Below, one piece after another: positions 37,901 to 51,125 of a DNA stretch of 64,000 bases. The stretch comes from Aplectana chamaeleonis (lineage: Eukaryota > Nematoda > Chromadorea > Rhabditida > Cosmocercidae): contig JAPDOI010001071.1 of the NCBI GenBank assembly GCA_029168955.1, positions 10,001 to 74,000 of the forward strand, in the 5' to 3' direction. The position numbers and the translations under genes were made by a program. How positions within the stretch are numbered: position 1 is the first letter of the stretch; each line of letters opens with the position of its first letter. The notes under the pieces were generated by a model. It had not been told where the DNA came from. It did no database searches and saw nothing but the letters and a program-made list of their open reading frames with translations.

Positions 37901-40900
37901 TGCTACACTGTCCTAATGAATGGAGGCCGGGGAAGATGGTCTGTCGTTTGGCGAAGACAAATGAATGCTACACATAGTTGAGAGAGGGAGGCCGGAAAAA
38001 CCAGCCTAACGTTCGGCAAAACCAAGCGAGTGCTACACATAGTTGAGGGAGGGAGGCCGGGAGAAGCCAGCTCATTGTTTGGCCAAGTCAACCAATGCTA
38101 CACTGTCCTAATGAATGGAGGCCGGGGAAGACGGTCTACCGTTTGGCGAAGACTAATGAATGCTACACATAGTTAAGAGGGGAAGGCCGGGAAAACCAGC
38201 CTAACGTTCGGCAAAACCAAGCGAGTGCTACACATAGTTGAGAGAGGACGGCCGGAAAAACCAGCCTAACGTTCGGCAAAACCAAACGAGCCCTACACAT
38301 AGTTGAGGGAGGGAGGCCGGGAGAAGCCAGCTCATTGTTTGGCCAAGTCAACCAATGCTACACTGTCCTAATGAATGGAGGCCGAGGGAAAATGGTCTGT
38401 CGTTTGGCGAAGACAAATGACTGCTACACATAGTTGAGAGAGGACGGCCGGAAAAACCAGCCTAACGTTCGGCAAAACCAAGCGAGTGCTACACATAGTT
38501 GAGGGAGGGAGGCCGGGAGAAGCCAGCTCGTTGTTTGGCCAAGTCAACCAATGCTACACTGTCCTAATGAATGGAGGCCGAGGGAAAATGGTCTGTCGTT
38601 TGGCGAAGACAAATGACTGCTACACATAGTTGAGAGAGGACGGCCGGAAAAACCAGCCTAACGTTCGGCAAAACCAAGCGAGTGCTACACATAGTTGAGG
38701 GAGGGAGGCCGGGAGAAGCCAGCTCATTGTTTGGCCAAGTCAACCAATGCTACACTGTCCTAATGAATGGAGGCCGGGGAAAGATGGTCTGTCGTTTGGC
38801 GAAGACAAATGAATGCTACACATAGTTAGAGGGGAAGGCCGGAAAAACCAGCCTAACGTTCGGCAAAACCAAGCGAGTGCTACACATAGTTGAGGGAGGG
38901 AGGCCGGGAGAAGCCAGCTCATTGTTTGGCCAAGTCAACCAATGCTACACTGTCCTAATGAATGGAGGCCGAGGGAAAATGGTCTGTCGTTTGGCGAAGA
39001 CAAATGAATGCTACACATAGTTGAGAGAGGACGGCCGGAAAAACCAGCCTAACGTTCGGCAAAACCAAGCGAGTGCTACACATAGTTGAGGGAGGGAGGC
39101 CGGGAGAAGCCAGCTCATTGTTTGGCCAAGTCAACCAATGCTACACTGTCCTAATGAATGGAGACCGAGGGAAAATGGTCTGTAGTTTGGCGAAGACAAA
39201 TGAATGCTACACATAGTTAAGAGGGGAAGGCCGGATAAACCAGCCTAACGTTCGGCAAAACCAAGCGAGTGCTACACATAGTTGAGAGAGGACGGCCGGA
39301 AAAACCAGCCTACCGTTCGGCAAAATCAAGCGAGGGCTACACATAGTTGAGGGAGGGAGGCCGGGAGAAGCCAGCTCATTGTTTGGCCAAGTCAACCAAT
39401 GCTACACTGTCCTAATGAATGGAGACCGAGGGAAAATGGTCTGTCGTTCGGCGAAGACAAATTAATGGTACACATAGTTAGAGAGGACGGCCGGAAAAAC
39501 CAGCCTAACGTTCGGCAAAACCAAGCGAGAGCTACACATAGTTGAGGGAGGGAGGCCGGGAGAAGCCAGCTCATTGTTTGGCCAAGTCAACCAATGCTAC
39601 ACTGTCCTAATGAATGGAGGCCGAGGAAAATGGTCTGTCGTTTGGCGAAGACAAATGAATGCTACACATAGTTGAGAGAGGACGGCCGGAAAAACCAGCC
39701 TAACGTTCGGCAAAACCAAGCGAGTGCTACACATAGTTGAGGGAGGGAGGCCGGGAGAAGCCAGCTCATTGTTTGGCCAAGTCAACCAATGCTACACTGT
39801 CCTAATGAATGGAGGCCGGGGGAAGATGGTCTGTCGGTTGGCGAAGACAAATGAATGCTACACATAGTTAGAGATGGAGGCCGAAAAAACCAGCCTAACG
39901 TTCGGCAAAACCAAGCGAGTGCTACACATAGTTGAGAGAGGACGGCCGGAAAAACCAGCCTAACGTTCGGCAAAACCAAACGAGCGCTACACATAGTTGA
40001 GTGAGGGAGGCCGGGAGAAGCCAGCTCATTGTTTGGCCAAGTCAACCAATGCTACACTGTCCTAATGAATGGAGGCCGGGGAAGATGGTCTGTCGTTTGG
40101 CGAAGACAAATGAATGCTACACATAGTTGAGAGAGGGAGGCCGAAAAACCAGCCTAACGTTCGGCAAAACCAAGCGAGTGCTACACATAGTTGAGGGAGG
40201 GAGGCCGGGAGAAGCCAGCTCATTGTTTGGCCAAGTCAACCAATGCTACACTGTCCTAATGAATGGAGGCCGGGGAAGATGGTCTGTCGTTTGGCGAAGA
40301 CAAATGAATGCTACACATAGTTAAGAGAGGGAGGCCGGAAAAACCAGCCTAACGTTCGGCAAAACCAAGCGAGTGCTACATATAGTTGAGAGAGGACGGC
40401 CGAAAAAACCAGCCTAACGTTCGGCAAAACCAAACGAGCGCTACACATAGTTGAGGGAGGGAGGCCGGGAGAAGCCCGCTCATTGTTTGGCCAAGTCAAC
40501 TAATGCTACACTGTCCTAATGAATGGAGGTCGGGAAAGACGGTCTGTCGTTTGGCGAAGACAAATGAATGCTAGACATAGTTGAGAGAGGCCGGCCGGAA
40601 AAACCAGCCTCCCGTTCGGCAAAATCAAGCGAGTGCTACACATAGTTGAGGGAGGGAGGTCGGGAGAAGCCAGCTAATTGTTTGGCCAAGTCAACCAATG
40701 CTACACTGTCCTAATGAATGGAGGCCGGGGAAGATGGTCTGTCGTTTGGCGAAGACAAATGAATGCTACACATAGTTAGAGAGAGGACGGCCGGAAAACC
40801 AGCCTAACGTTCGGCAAAACCAAGAGAGTGCTACACATAGTTGAGGGAGGGAGGCCGGGAGAAGCCAGCTGATTGTTTGGACAAGTCAACCAATGCTACA

Positions 40901-41799
40901 CTGTCCTAATGAATGGAGGCCGGGGAAAATGGTCTGTCGTTTGGCGAAGACAAATGACTGCTACACATAGTTGAGAGAGGACGGCCGGAAAAACCAGCCT
41001 AACGTTCGGCAAAACCAAGCGAGAGCTACACATAGTTGAGGGAGGGAGGCCGGGAGAAGCCAGCTCATTGTTTGGCCAAGTCAACCAATGCTACACTGTC
41101 CTAATGTATGGAGGCCGGAGGAAGATGGTCTGTCGTTTGGCGAAGACAAATGAATGGTACACATAGTTGAGAGAGGACGGCCGGAAAAACCAGCCTAACG
41201 TTCGGCAAAACCAAGCGAGTGCTACACATAGTTGAGGGAGGGAGGCCGGGAGAAGCCAGCTCATTGTTTGGCCAAGTCAACCAATGCTACACTGTCCTAA
41301 TGAATGGAGGCCGAGGGGAACCGGTCTGTCGTTTGGCGCCGACAAATGCATGCCACACATAGTTAGAGATGAACGCCCGGAAAAACCAGCCTAACGTTCG
41401 GCAAAACCAAGCGAGTGCTACACATAGTTGAGAGAGGACGGCCGGAAAAACCAGCCTAACGTTCGGCAAAACCAAACGAGCGCTACACATAGTTGAGGGA
41501 GGGAGGCCGGGAGAAGCCAGCTCATTGTTTGGCCAAGTCAACCAATGCTACACTGTCCTAATGAATGGAGGCCGGGGGAAGATGGTCTGTCGTTTGGCGA
41601 AGACAAATGAATGCTACACATAGTTAAGAGAGGGAGGCCGAAAAAACCAGCCTAACGTTCGGCAAAACCAAGCGAGTGCTACACATAGTTGAGGGAGGGA
41701 GGCCGGGAGAAGCCAGCTCATTGTTTGGCCAAGTCAACCAATGCTACACTGTCCTAATGAATGTAGGCCGGGGGAAGATGGTCTGTCGTTTGGCGAAGA

Positions 41800-42000
41800 A
41801 AAATGAATCGTACACATAGTTAGAGATGAAGGCCGGAAAAACCAGCCTACCGTTCGGCAAAATCAAGCGAGTGCTATATATAGTTGAGAGAGGACGGCCG
41901 GAAAAACCAGCCTAACGTTCGGCAAAACCAAACGAGCGCTACACATAGTTGAGGGAGGGAGGCCGGGAGAAGCCAGCTCATTGTTTGGCCAAGTCAACCA
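41800..42000 (+). repeat. Block sharing TGCTATATATAG with 37700-37900
   Basis: Partner of 37700-37900. The A monomer before it differs (GAAGAAAAATGAATCG here), so the shared block is short or has been trimmed by later exchange. Confidence 0.65.
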
Positions 42001-45000
42001 ATGCTACACTGTCCTAATGAATGGAGGCCGGGGAAAGATGGTCTGTCGTTTGGCGAAGACAAATGATTGCTACACATAGTTGAGAGAGGACGGCCGGAAA
42101 AACCAGCCTAACGTTCGGCAAAACCAAGCGAGTGCTACACATAGTTGAGGGAGGGAGGCCGGGAGAAGCCAGCTCATTGTTTGGCCAAGTCAACCAATGC
42201 TACACTGTCCTAATGAATGGAGGCCGGGGAAGATGGTCTGTCGTTTGGCGAAGACAAATGAATGCTACACATAGTTAAGAGAGGAGGCCGGAAAAACCAG
42301 CCTAACGTTCGGCAAAACCAGGCGAGTGCAACACATAGTTGAGGGAGGGAGGCCGGGAGAAGCCAGCTCATTGTTTGGGCAAGACAACCAGTGCTCCACT
42401 GTCCTAATGAATGGAGGCCGGGGAAAGATGGTCTGTCGTTTGGCGAAGACAAATGATTGCTACACATAGTTAGAGAGGGAGGCCGGAAAAACCAGCCTAA
42501 CGTTCGGCAAAACCAAGCGAGTGCTACACATAGTTGAGGGAGGGAGGCCGGGAGAAGCCAGCTCATTGTTTGGCCAAGTCAACCAATGCTACACTGTCCT
42601 AATGAATGGAGGCCGGGGAAGATGGTCTGTCGTTTGGCGAAGACAAATGAATGCTACACATAGTTAGAGATGAAGGCCGGAAAACCAGCCTAACGTTCGG
42701 CAAAACCAAGCGAGTGCTACACATAGTTGAGAGAGGACGGCCGGAAAAACCAGCCTAACGTTCGGCAAAACCAAACGAGCGCTACACATAGTTGAGGGAG
42801 GGAGGCCGGGAGAAGCCAGCTCATTGTTTGGCCAAGTCAACCAATGCTACGCTGTCCTAATGAATGGAGGCCGAGGGAAAATGGTCTGTCGTTCGGCGAA
42901 GACAAATGAATGGTACACATAGTTGAGAGAGGACGGCCGGAAAAACCAGCCTAACGTTCGGCAAAACCAAGCGAGTGCTACACATAGTTGAGGGAGGGAG
43001 GCCGGGAGAAGCCAGCTCATTGTTTGGCCAAGTCAACCAATGCTACACTGTCCTAATGAATGGAGGCCGGGGGAAGATGGTCTGTCGTTTGGGGAAGAGA
43101 AATGAATGCTACACATAGTTAGAGATGGAGGCCGGAAAACCAGCCTAACGTTCGGCAAAACCAAGCGAGTGCTACACATAGTTGAGAGAGGACGGCCGAA
43201 AAACCAGCCTAACGTTCGGCAAAACCAAACGAGCGCTACACATAGTTGAGGAGGGAGGCCGGGAGAAGCCAGCTCATTGTTTGGCCAAGTCAACCAATGC
43301 TACACTGTCCTAATGAATGGAGGCCGAGGAAGATGGTCTGTCGTTTGGCGAAGACAAATGAGTGCTACACATAGTTGAGAGAGGGAGGCCGGAAAAACCA
43401 GCCTCACGTTCGGCAAAACCAAGCGAGTGCTACACATAGTTGAGGGAGGGAGGCCGGGAGAAGCCAGCTCATTGTTTGGCCAAGTCAACCAATGCTACAC
43501 TGTCCTAATGAATGGAGGCCGGGGAAGATGGTCTGTCGTTTGGCGAAGACAAATGAATGCTACACATAGTTAGAGAGGGAGGCCGGAAAAACCAGCCTAA
43601 CGTTCGGCAAAACCAAGCGAGTGCTACACATAGTTGAGAGAGGACGGCCGGAAAAACCAGCCTAACGATCGGCAAAACCAAACGAGCGCTACACATAGTT
43701 GAGGGAGGGAGGCCGGGAGAAGCCAGCTCATTGTTTGGCCAAGTCAACTAATGCTACACTGCCCTAATGAATGGAGGCCGAGGGAAGATGGTCTGTCGTT
43801 TGGCGAAGACAAATGAATGCTACACATAGTTAGAGAGGAGGGCCGGAAAAACCAGCCTAACGTTCGGCAAAACCAAGCGAGTGCTACACATAGTTGAGGG
43901 AGGGAGGCCGGGAGAAGCCAGCTCATTGTTTGGCCAAGTCAACCAATGCTACACTGTCCTAATGAATGGAGGCCGGGGGAAGATGGTCTGTCGTTCGGCG
44001 AAGAAAAATGAATGGTACACATAGTTAGAGATGAAGGCCGGAAAAACTAGCCTACCGTTCGGCAAAATCAAGCGAGTGCTACACATAGTTGAAAGAGGGA
44101 GGCCGGGAGAAGCCAGCTCATTGTTTGGCCAAGTCAACCAATGCTACACTGTCCTAATGAATGGAGGCCGAAGGAAAATGGTCTGTCGTTTGGCGAAGAC
44201 AAATGAATGCTACACATAGTTGAGAGAGGACGGCCGGAAAAACCAGTCTAACGTTCGGCAAAACCAAGCGAGTGCTACACATAGTTGAGGGAGGGAGGCC
44301 GGAAGAAGCCAGCTCATTGTTTGGCCAAGTCAACCAATGCTACACTGTCCTAATGAATGGAGGCCGGGGAAAGATGGTCTGTCGTTTGGCGAAGACAAAT
44401 GAATGCTACACATAGTAAGAGATGAAGGCCGGAAAAACCAGCCTACCGCTCGGCAAAATCAAGCGAGTGCTACACATAGTTGAGGGAGGGAGGCCGGGAG
44501 AAGCCAGCTCATTGTTTGGCCAAGTCAACCAATGCTACACTGTCCTAATGAATGGAGGCCGAGGGAAAATGGTCTGTCGTTTGGCGAAGACAAATGAATG
44601 CTACACATAGTTAGAGATGAAGGCCGGAAAAACCAGCCTACCGTTCGGCAAAATCAAGAGAGTGCTACACATAGTTGAGGAGGGAGGCCGGGAGAAGCCA
44701 GCTCATTGTTTGGCCAAGTCAACCAATGCTACACTGTCCTAATGAATGGAGGCCGAGGGAAGATGGTCTGTCGTTTGGCGAAGACAAATGAATGCTACAC
44801 ATAGTTAGAGAGGGAGGCCGGAAAAACCAGCCTAACGTTCGGCAAAACCAAGCGAGTGCTACACATAGTTGAGGGAGGGAGGCCGGGAGAAGCCAGCTCG
44901 TTGTTTGGCCAAGTCAACCAATGCTACACTGTCCTAATGAATGGAGGCCGAGGGAAAATGGTCTGTCGTTTGGCGAAGACAAATGACTGCTACACATAGT

Positions 45001-46095
45001 TGAGAGAGGACGGCCGGAAAAACCAGCCTAACGTTCGGCAAAACCAAGCGAGAGCTACACATAGTTGAGGGAGGGAGGCCGGGAGAAGCCAGCTCATTGT
45101 TTGGCCAAGTCAACCAATGCTACACTGTTCTAATGAATGGAGGCCGAGGGAAAATGGTCTGTCGTTTGGCGAAGACAAATGAATGGTACACATAGTTAGA
45201 GATGAAGGCCGAAAAAACCAGCCTAATGTTCGGCAAAACAAAGCGAGAGCTACACATAGTTGAGAGAGGACGGCCGGAAAAACCAGCCTAACGTTCGGCA
45301 AAACCAAACGAGCGCTACACATAGTTGAGGGAGGGAGGCCGGGAGAAGCCAGCTCATTGTTTGGCCAAGTCAACCAATGCTACACTGTTCTAATGAATGG
45401 AGGCCGAGGGAAAATGGTCTGTCGTTTGGCGAAGACAAATGACTGCTACACATAGTTGAGAGAGGACGGCCGGAAAAACCAGCCTAACGTTCGGCAAAAC
45501 CAAGCGAGTGCTACACATAGTTGAGGGAGGGAGGCCGGGAGAAGCCAGCTCATTGTTTGGCCAAGTCAACCAATGCTACACTGTCCTAATGAATGGAGGC
45601 CGAGGGAAAATGGTCTGTCGTTTGGCGAAGACAAATGACTGCTACACATAGTTGAGAGAGGACGGCCGGAAAAACCAGCCTAACGTTCGGCAAAACCAAG
45701 CGAGTGCTACACATAGTTGAGGGAGGGAGGCCGGGAGAAGCCAGCTCATTGTTTGGCCAAGTCAACCAATGCTACACTGTCCTAATGAATGGAGGCCGAG
45801 GGAAAATGGTCTGTCGTTCGGCGAAGACAAATGAATGGTACACATAGTTAGAGAGGACGGCCGGAAAAACCAGCCTACCGTCCGGCAAACCCAGGCGAGT
45901 GCTACACATAGTTGAGGGAGGGAGGCCGGGAGAAGCCAGCTCGTTGTTTGGCCAAGTCAACCAATGCTACACTGTCCTAATGAATGGAGGCCGAGGGAAA
46001 ATGGTCTGTCGTTTGGCGAAGACAAATGAATGCTACACATAGTTAGAGAAGAAGGCCGGAAAAACCAGCCTAACGTTCGGCAAAACCAAGCGAGT

Positions 46096-46152
46096 GCTAC
46101 ATAGTTGAGAGAGGACGGCCGAAGAACGTTCGGAAACCAAAACCAAAGCGAG
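46096..46152 (+). repeat. Rearranged, shortened B' monomer (57 bp)
   Basis: The start lacks CA (GCTACATAG), the middle reads GCCGAAGAACGTTCGG with the CCAGCCT word missing, and the end has a doubled CCAAAACCAAAG. It reads like several short deletions and a small duplication inside one B'-type monomer. Confidence 0.65.
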
Positions 46153-47322
46153 GCTACACATAGTTGAGGGAGGGAGGCCGGGGGAAGCCAGCTCATTGTT
46201 TGACCAAGTCAACCAATGCTACACTGTCCTAATGAAAGGAGGCCGAGAGAAAATGGTCTGTCGTTTGGCGAAGACAAATGAATGGTACACATAGTTAGAG
46301 ATGAAGGCCGGAAAAACCAGCCTACCGTTCGGCAAAACCAAGCGAGTGCTACACATAGTTGAGGGAGGGAGGCCGGGAGAAGCCAGCTCGTTGTTTAGCC
46401 AAGTCAACTAATGCTACACTGTCCTAATGAATGGAGGCCGAGGGAAAATGGTCTGTCGTTTGGCGAAGACAAATGACTGCTACACATAGTTGAGAAAGGA
46501 CGGCCGGAAAAACCAGCCTAACGTTCGGCAAAACCAAGCGAGAGCTACACATAGTTGAGGGAGGGGGGCCGGGAGAAGCCAGCTCATTGTTTGGCCAAGT
46601 CAACCAATGCTACACTGTTCTAATGAATGGAGGCCGAGGGAAGATGGTCTGTCGTTTGGCGAAGACAAATGAATGCTACACATAGTTGAGAGGGACGGCC
46701 GGAAAAACCAGCCTAACGTTCGGCAAAACCAAGCGAGTGCTACACATAATTGAGGGAGGGAAGCCGGGAGAAGCCAGCTCATTGTTTGGCCAAGTCAACC
46801 AATGCTACACTGTCCTAATGAATGGAGGCCGAGGGAAGATGGTCTGTCGTTTGGCGAAGACAAATGAATGCTACACATAGTTAGAGATGGACGGCCGGAA
46901 AAACCAGCCTGAAGTTCGGCAAAACCAAGCGAGTGCTACACATAGTTGAGGGAGGGTGGCCGGGAGAAGCCAGCTCATTGTTTGGCCAAGTCAACCAATG
47001 CTACACTGTCCTAATGAATGGAGGCCGAGGGAAGATGGTCTGTCGTTTGGCGACGACAAATGAATGCTACACATAGTTAGAGAGGAAGGCCGGAAAAACC
47101 AGCCTAACGTTCGGCAAAACCAAGCGAGTGCTACACATAGTTGAGGGAGGGAGGCCGGGAGAAGCCAGCTCATTGTTTGGCCAAGTCAACCAATGCTACA
47201 CTGTCCTAATGAATGGAGGCCGAGGAAGATGGTCTGTCGTTTGGCGAAGACAAATGAATGCTACACATAGTTAGAGAGGGAAGGCCGGAAAACCAGCCTA
47301 ACGTTCGGCAAACCAAGCGAGT

Positions 47323-47387
47323 GCTACACATAGTTAGGAGAGAGGACGGAGCCAGAACCAGCTAACGTTCGGCAAAACCAAACGAGC
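47323..47387 (+). repeat. Scrambled B' monomer
   Basis: It has GTTAGGAGAGAGGACGG followed by AGCCAGAACCAGC and then the normal B' end with CCAAACGAGC. Several compensating insertions and deletions keep it at 65 bp. It lies next to another B with AAACCAAGC lacking one A, so this ~130-bp stretch is of low regularity. Confidence 0.6.
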
Positions 47388-50300
47388 GCTACACATAGTT
47401 GAGGGAGGAGGCCGGGAGAAGCCAGCTCATTGTTTGGCCAAGTCAACCAATGCTACACTGTCCTAATGAATGGAGGCCGAGGAAGATTGTCTGTCGTTTG
47501 GCGAAGACAAATGAATGCTACACATAGTTGAGAGAGGACGGCCGGAAAAACCAGCTCAACGTTCGGTAAAACCAAGCGAGTGCTTCACATAGTTGAGGGA
47601 GGGAGGCCGGGAGAAGCCAGCTCATTGTTTGGCCAAGTCAACCAATGCTACACTGTCCTAATGAATGGAGGCCGAGGGAAAATGGTCTGTCGTTTGGCGA
47701 AGACAAATGAATGCTACACATAGTTAGAGAGGACGGCCGGAAAAACCAGCCTAACGTTCGGCAAAACCAAGCGAGTGCTACACATAGTTGAGGGAGGGAG
47801 GCCGGGAGAAGCCAGCACATTGTTTGGCCAAGTCAACCAATGCTACACTGTCCTAATGAATGGAGGCCGAGGGAAAATGGTCTGTCGTTTGGCGAAGACA
47901 AATGAATGCTACACATAGTTAAGAGAGGGAGGCCGAAAAAACCAGCCTAACGTTCGGCAAAACCAAGCGAAAGCTACACAAAGTTGAGGGAGGGAGGCCG
48001 GGAGAAGCCAGCTCGTTGTTTGGCCAAGTCAACCAATGCTACACTGTCCTAATGAATGGAGGCCGAGGGAAAATGGTCTGTCGTTTGGCGAAGACAAATG
48101 ACTGCTACACATAGTTGAGAGAGGACGGCCGGAAAAACCAGCCTAACGTTCGGCAAAACCAAGCGAGAGCTACACAAAGTTAAGGGAGGGAGGCCGGGAG
48201 AAGCCAGCTCATTGTTTGGCCAAGACAACTAATGCTACACTGTCCTAATGAATGGAGGCCGAGGGAAGATGGTCTGTCGTTTGGCGAAGACAAATGAATG
48301 GTACACATAGTGTAGAGAGGACGGCCGGAAAAACCAGCCTAACGTTCGGCAAAACCAAGCGAGTGCTACACATAGTTGAGGGAGGGAGGCCGGGAGAAGC
48401 CAGCTCATTGTTTGACCAAGTCAACCAATGCTACACTGTCCTAATGAATGGAGGCCGGGGGAAGATGGTCTGTCGTTTGGCGAAGACAAATGAATGCTAC
48501 ACATAGTTAGAGAGGACGGCCGGAAAAACCAGCCTAACGTTCGGCAAAACCAAGCGAGTGCTACACATAGTTGAGGGAGGGAGGCCGGGAGAAGCCAGCT
48601 CATTGTTTGGCCAAGTCAACCAATGCTACACTGTCCTAATGAATGGAGGCCGGGGGAAGATGGTCTGTCGTTTGGGGAAGACAAATGAATGCTACACATA
48701 GTTAAGAGGGGAAGGCCGGAAAAACCAGCCTAACGTTCGGCAAAACCAAGCGAGTGCTACACATAGTTGAGGGAGGGAGGCCGGGAGAAGCCAGCTCATT
48801 GTTTGGCCAAGTCAACCAATGCTACACTGTCCTAATGAATGGAGGCCGGGGGAAGATGGTCTGTCGTTTGGGGAAGACAAATGAATGCTACACATAGTTA
48901 AGAGAAGAAGGCCGGAAAAACCAGCCTAACGTTCGGCAAAACCAAGCGAGTGCTACACAAAGTTGAGGAGGGAGGCCGGGAGAAGCCAGCTCATTGTTTG
49001 GCCAAGTCAACCAATGCTACACTGTCCTAATGAATGGAGGCCGGGGGAAGATGGTCTGTCGTTTGGCGAAGACAAATGAATGCTACACATAGTTAGAGAT
49101 GAAGGCCGGAAAAACCAGCCTACCGCTCGGCAAAAACAAGCGAGTGCTACACATAGTTGAGGGAGGGAGGCCGGGAGAAGCCAGCTCATTGTTTGGCCAA
49201 GTCAACCAATGCTACACTGTCCTAATGAATGGAGGCCGGGGGAAGATGGTCTGTCGTTTGGCGAAGACAAATGAATGCTACACATAGTTAGAGATTAAGG
49301 TCGAAAAACCAGCCTACCGTTCGGCAAAACCAAGCGAGTGCTACACATAGTTGAGGGAGGGAGGCCGGGAGAAGCCAGCTCATTGTTTGGCCAAGTCAAC
49401 CAATGCTACACTGTCCTAATGAATGGAGGCCGGGGGAAGATGGTCTGTCGTTTGGCGAAGACAAATGAATGCTACACATAGTTAGAGATGAAGGCCGGAA
49501 AAACCAGCCTACCGTTCGGCAAAATCAAGCGAGTGCTACACATTGTTGAGGGAGGGAGGCCGGGAGAAGCCAGCTCATTGTTTGGCCAAGTCAACCAATG
49601 CTACACTGTCCTAATGAATGGAGGCCGGGGGAAGATGGTCTGTCGTTTGGCGAAGACAAATGAATGCTTCACATAGTTAGAGAGAGGACGGCCGGAAAAA
49701 CCAGCCTAACGTTCGGCAAAATCAAGCGAGTGCTACACATAGTTGAGGGAGGGAGGCCGGGAGAAGCCAGCTCATTGTTTGGCCAAGTCAACCAATGCTA
49801 CACTGTCCTAATGAATGGAGGCCGAGGGAAAATGGTCTGTCGTTTGGCGAAGACAAATGACTGCTACACATAGTTGAGAGAGGACGGCCGGAAAAACCAG
49901 CCTAACGTTCGGCAAAACCAAGCGAGAGCTACACATAGTTGAGGGGGGGAGGCCGGGAGAAGCCAGCTCATTGTTTGGCCAAGTCAACCAATGCTACACT
50001 GTCCTAATGAATGGAGGCCGAGGGAAAATGGTCTGTCGTTTGGCGAAGACAAATGAATGCTACACATAGTTGAGAGAGGACGGCCGGAAAAACCAGCCTA
50101 ACGTTTGGCAAAACCAAGCGAGTGCTACACATAGTTGAGGGAGGGAGGCCGGGAGAAGCCAGCTCGTTGTTTGGCCAAGTCAACCAATGCTACACTGTCC
50201 TAATGAATGGAGGCCGAGGGAAAATGGTCTGTCGTTTGGCGAAGACAAATGAATGCTACACATAGTTGAGAGAGGACGGCCGGAAAAACCAGCCTAACGT

Positions 50301-51037
50301 TCGGTAAAACCAAGCGAGTGCTACACATAGTTGAGTGAGGGAGGCCGGGAGAAGCCAGCTCATTGTTTGGTCAAGTCAACCAATGCTACACTGTCCTAAT
50401 GAATGGAGGCCGAGGGAAAATGGTCTGTCGTTTGGCGAAGACAAATGAATGCTACACATAGTTGAGAGAGGACGGCCGGAAAAACCAGCCTAACGTTCGG
50501 CAAAACCAAGCGAGTGCTACACATAGTTGAGGGAGGGAGGCCGGGAGAAGCCAGCTCATTGTTTGGCCAAGTCAACCAATGCTACACTGTCCTAATGAAT
50601 GGAGGCCGAGGGAAAATGGTCTGTCGTTTGGCGAAGACAAATGAATTGTACACATAGTTAGAGATGAAGGCCGGAAAAACCAGCCTACCGTTCGGCAAAA
50701 TCAAGCGAGTGCTACACATAGTTGAGGGAGGGAGGCCGGGAGAAGCCAGCTCATTGTTTGGCCAAGTCAACCAATGCTACACTGTCCTAATGAATGGAGG
50801 CCGAGGGAAAATGGTCTGTCGTTTGGCGAAGACAAATGACTGCTACACATAGTTGAGAGAGGACGGCCGGAAAAACCAGCCTAACGTTCGGCAAAACCAA
50901 GCGAGAGCTACACATAGTTGAGGGAGGGAGGCCGGGAGAAGCCAGCTCATTGTTTGGCCAAGTCAACCAATGCTACACTGTCCTAATGAATGGAGGCCGA
51001 GGGAAAATGGTCTGTCGTTCGGCGAAGACAAATGAAT

Positions 51038-51125
51038 AGTACACATAGTTAGAGATGAAGGCCGGAAAAACCAGCCTACCGTTCGGCAAAATCAACAGCC
51101 TAACGTTCGGCAAAACCAAGCGAGT
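51038..51125 (+). repeat. B monomer with internal 24-bp duplication (88 bp)
   Basis: The segment from CAGCCTACCG to AAAATCAA is followed by a second version, CAGCCTAACG to AAAACCAA, inside one monomer. The first half has the distal subtype (CCTACCG, ATCAA) and the second half the other B subtype (CCTAACG, ACCAA). This looks like a junction between two B subtypes with 24 bp of overlap, probably an unequal exchange. Confidence 0.8.

Larger units (their letters stand above)
28000..44600 (+). repeat. Middle domain: mixed and more divergent units
   Basis: Tetramers become scarcer and lose the GCCGACGG form. A monomers with GCCGGGGAAG or GCCGAGGGAAAATGG dominate. B monomers with CCTACCG and AAAATCAAG first appear in numbers (around 32.4, 32.9, 33.1, 33.8, 37.5, 37.7, 39.3, 41.8 kb). 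Single-base length changes in G and A runs are frequent. Boundaries are approximate and reflect where variant frequencies change, not a sharp junction. Confidence 0.6.
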
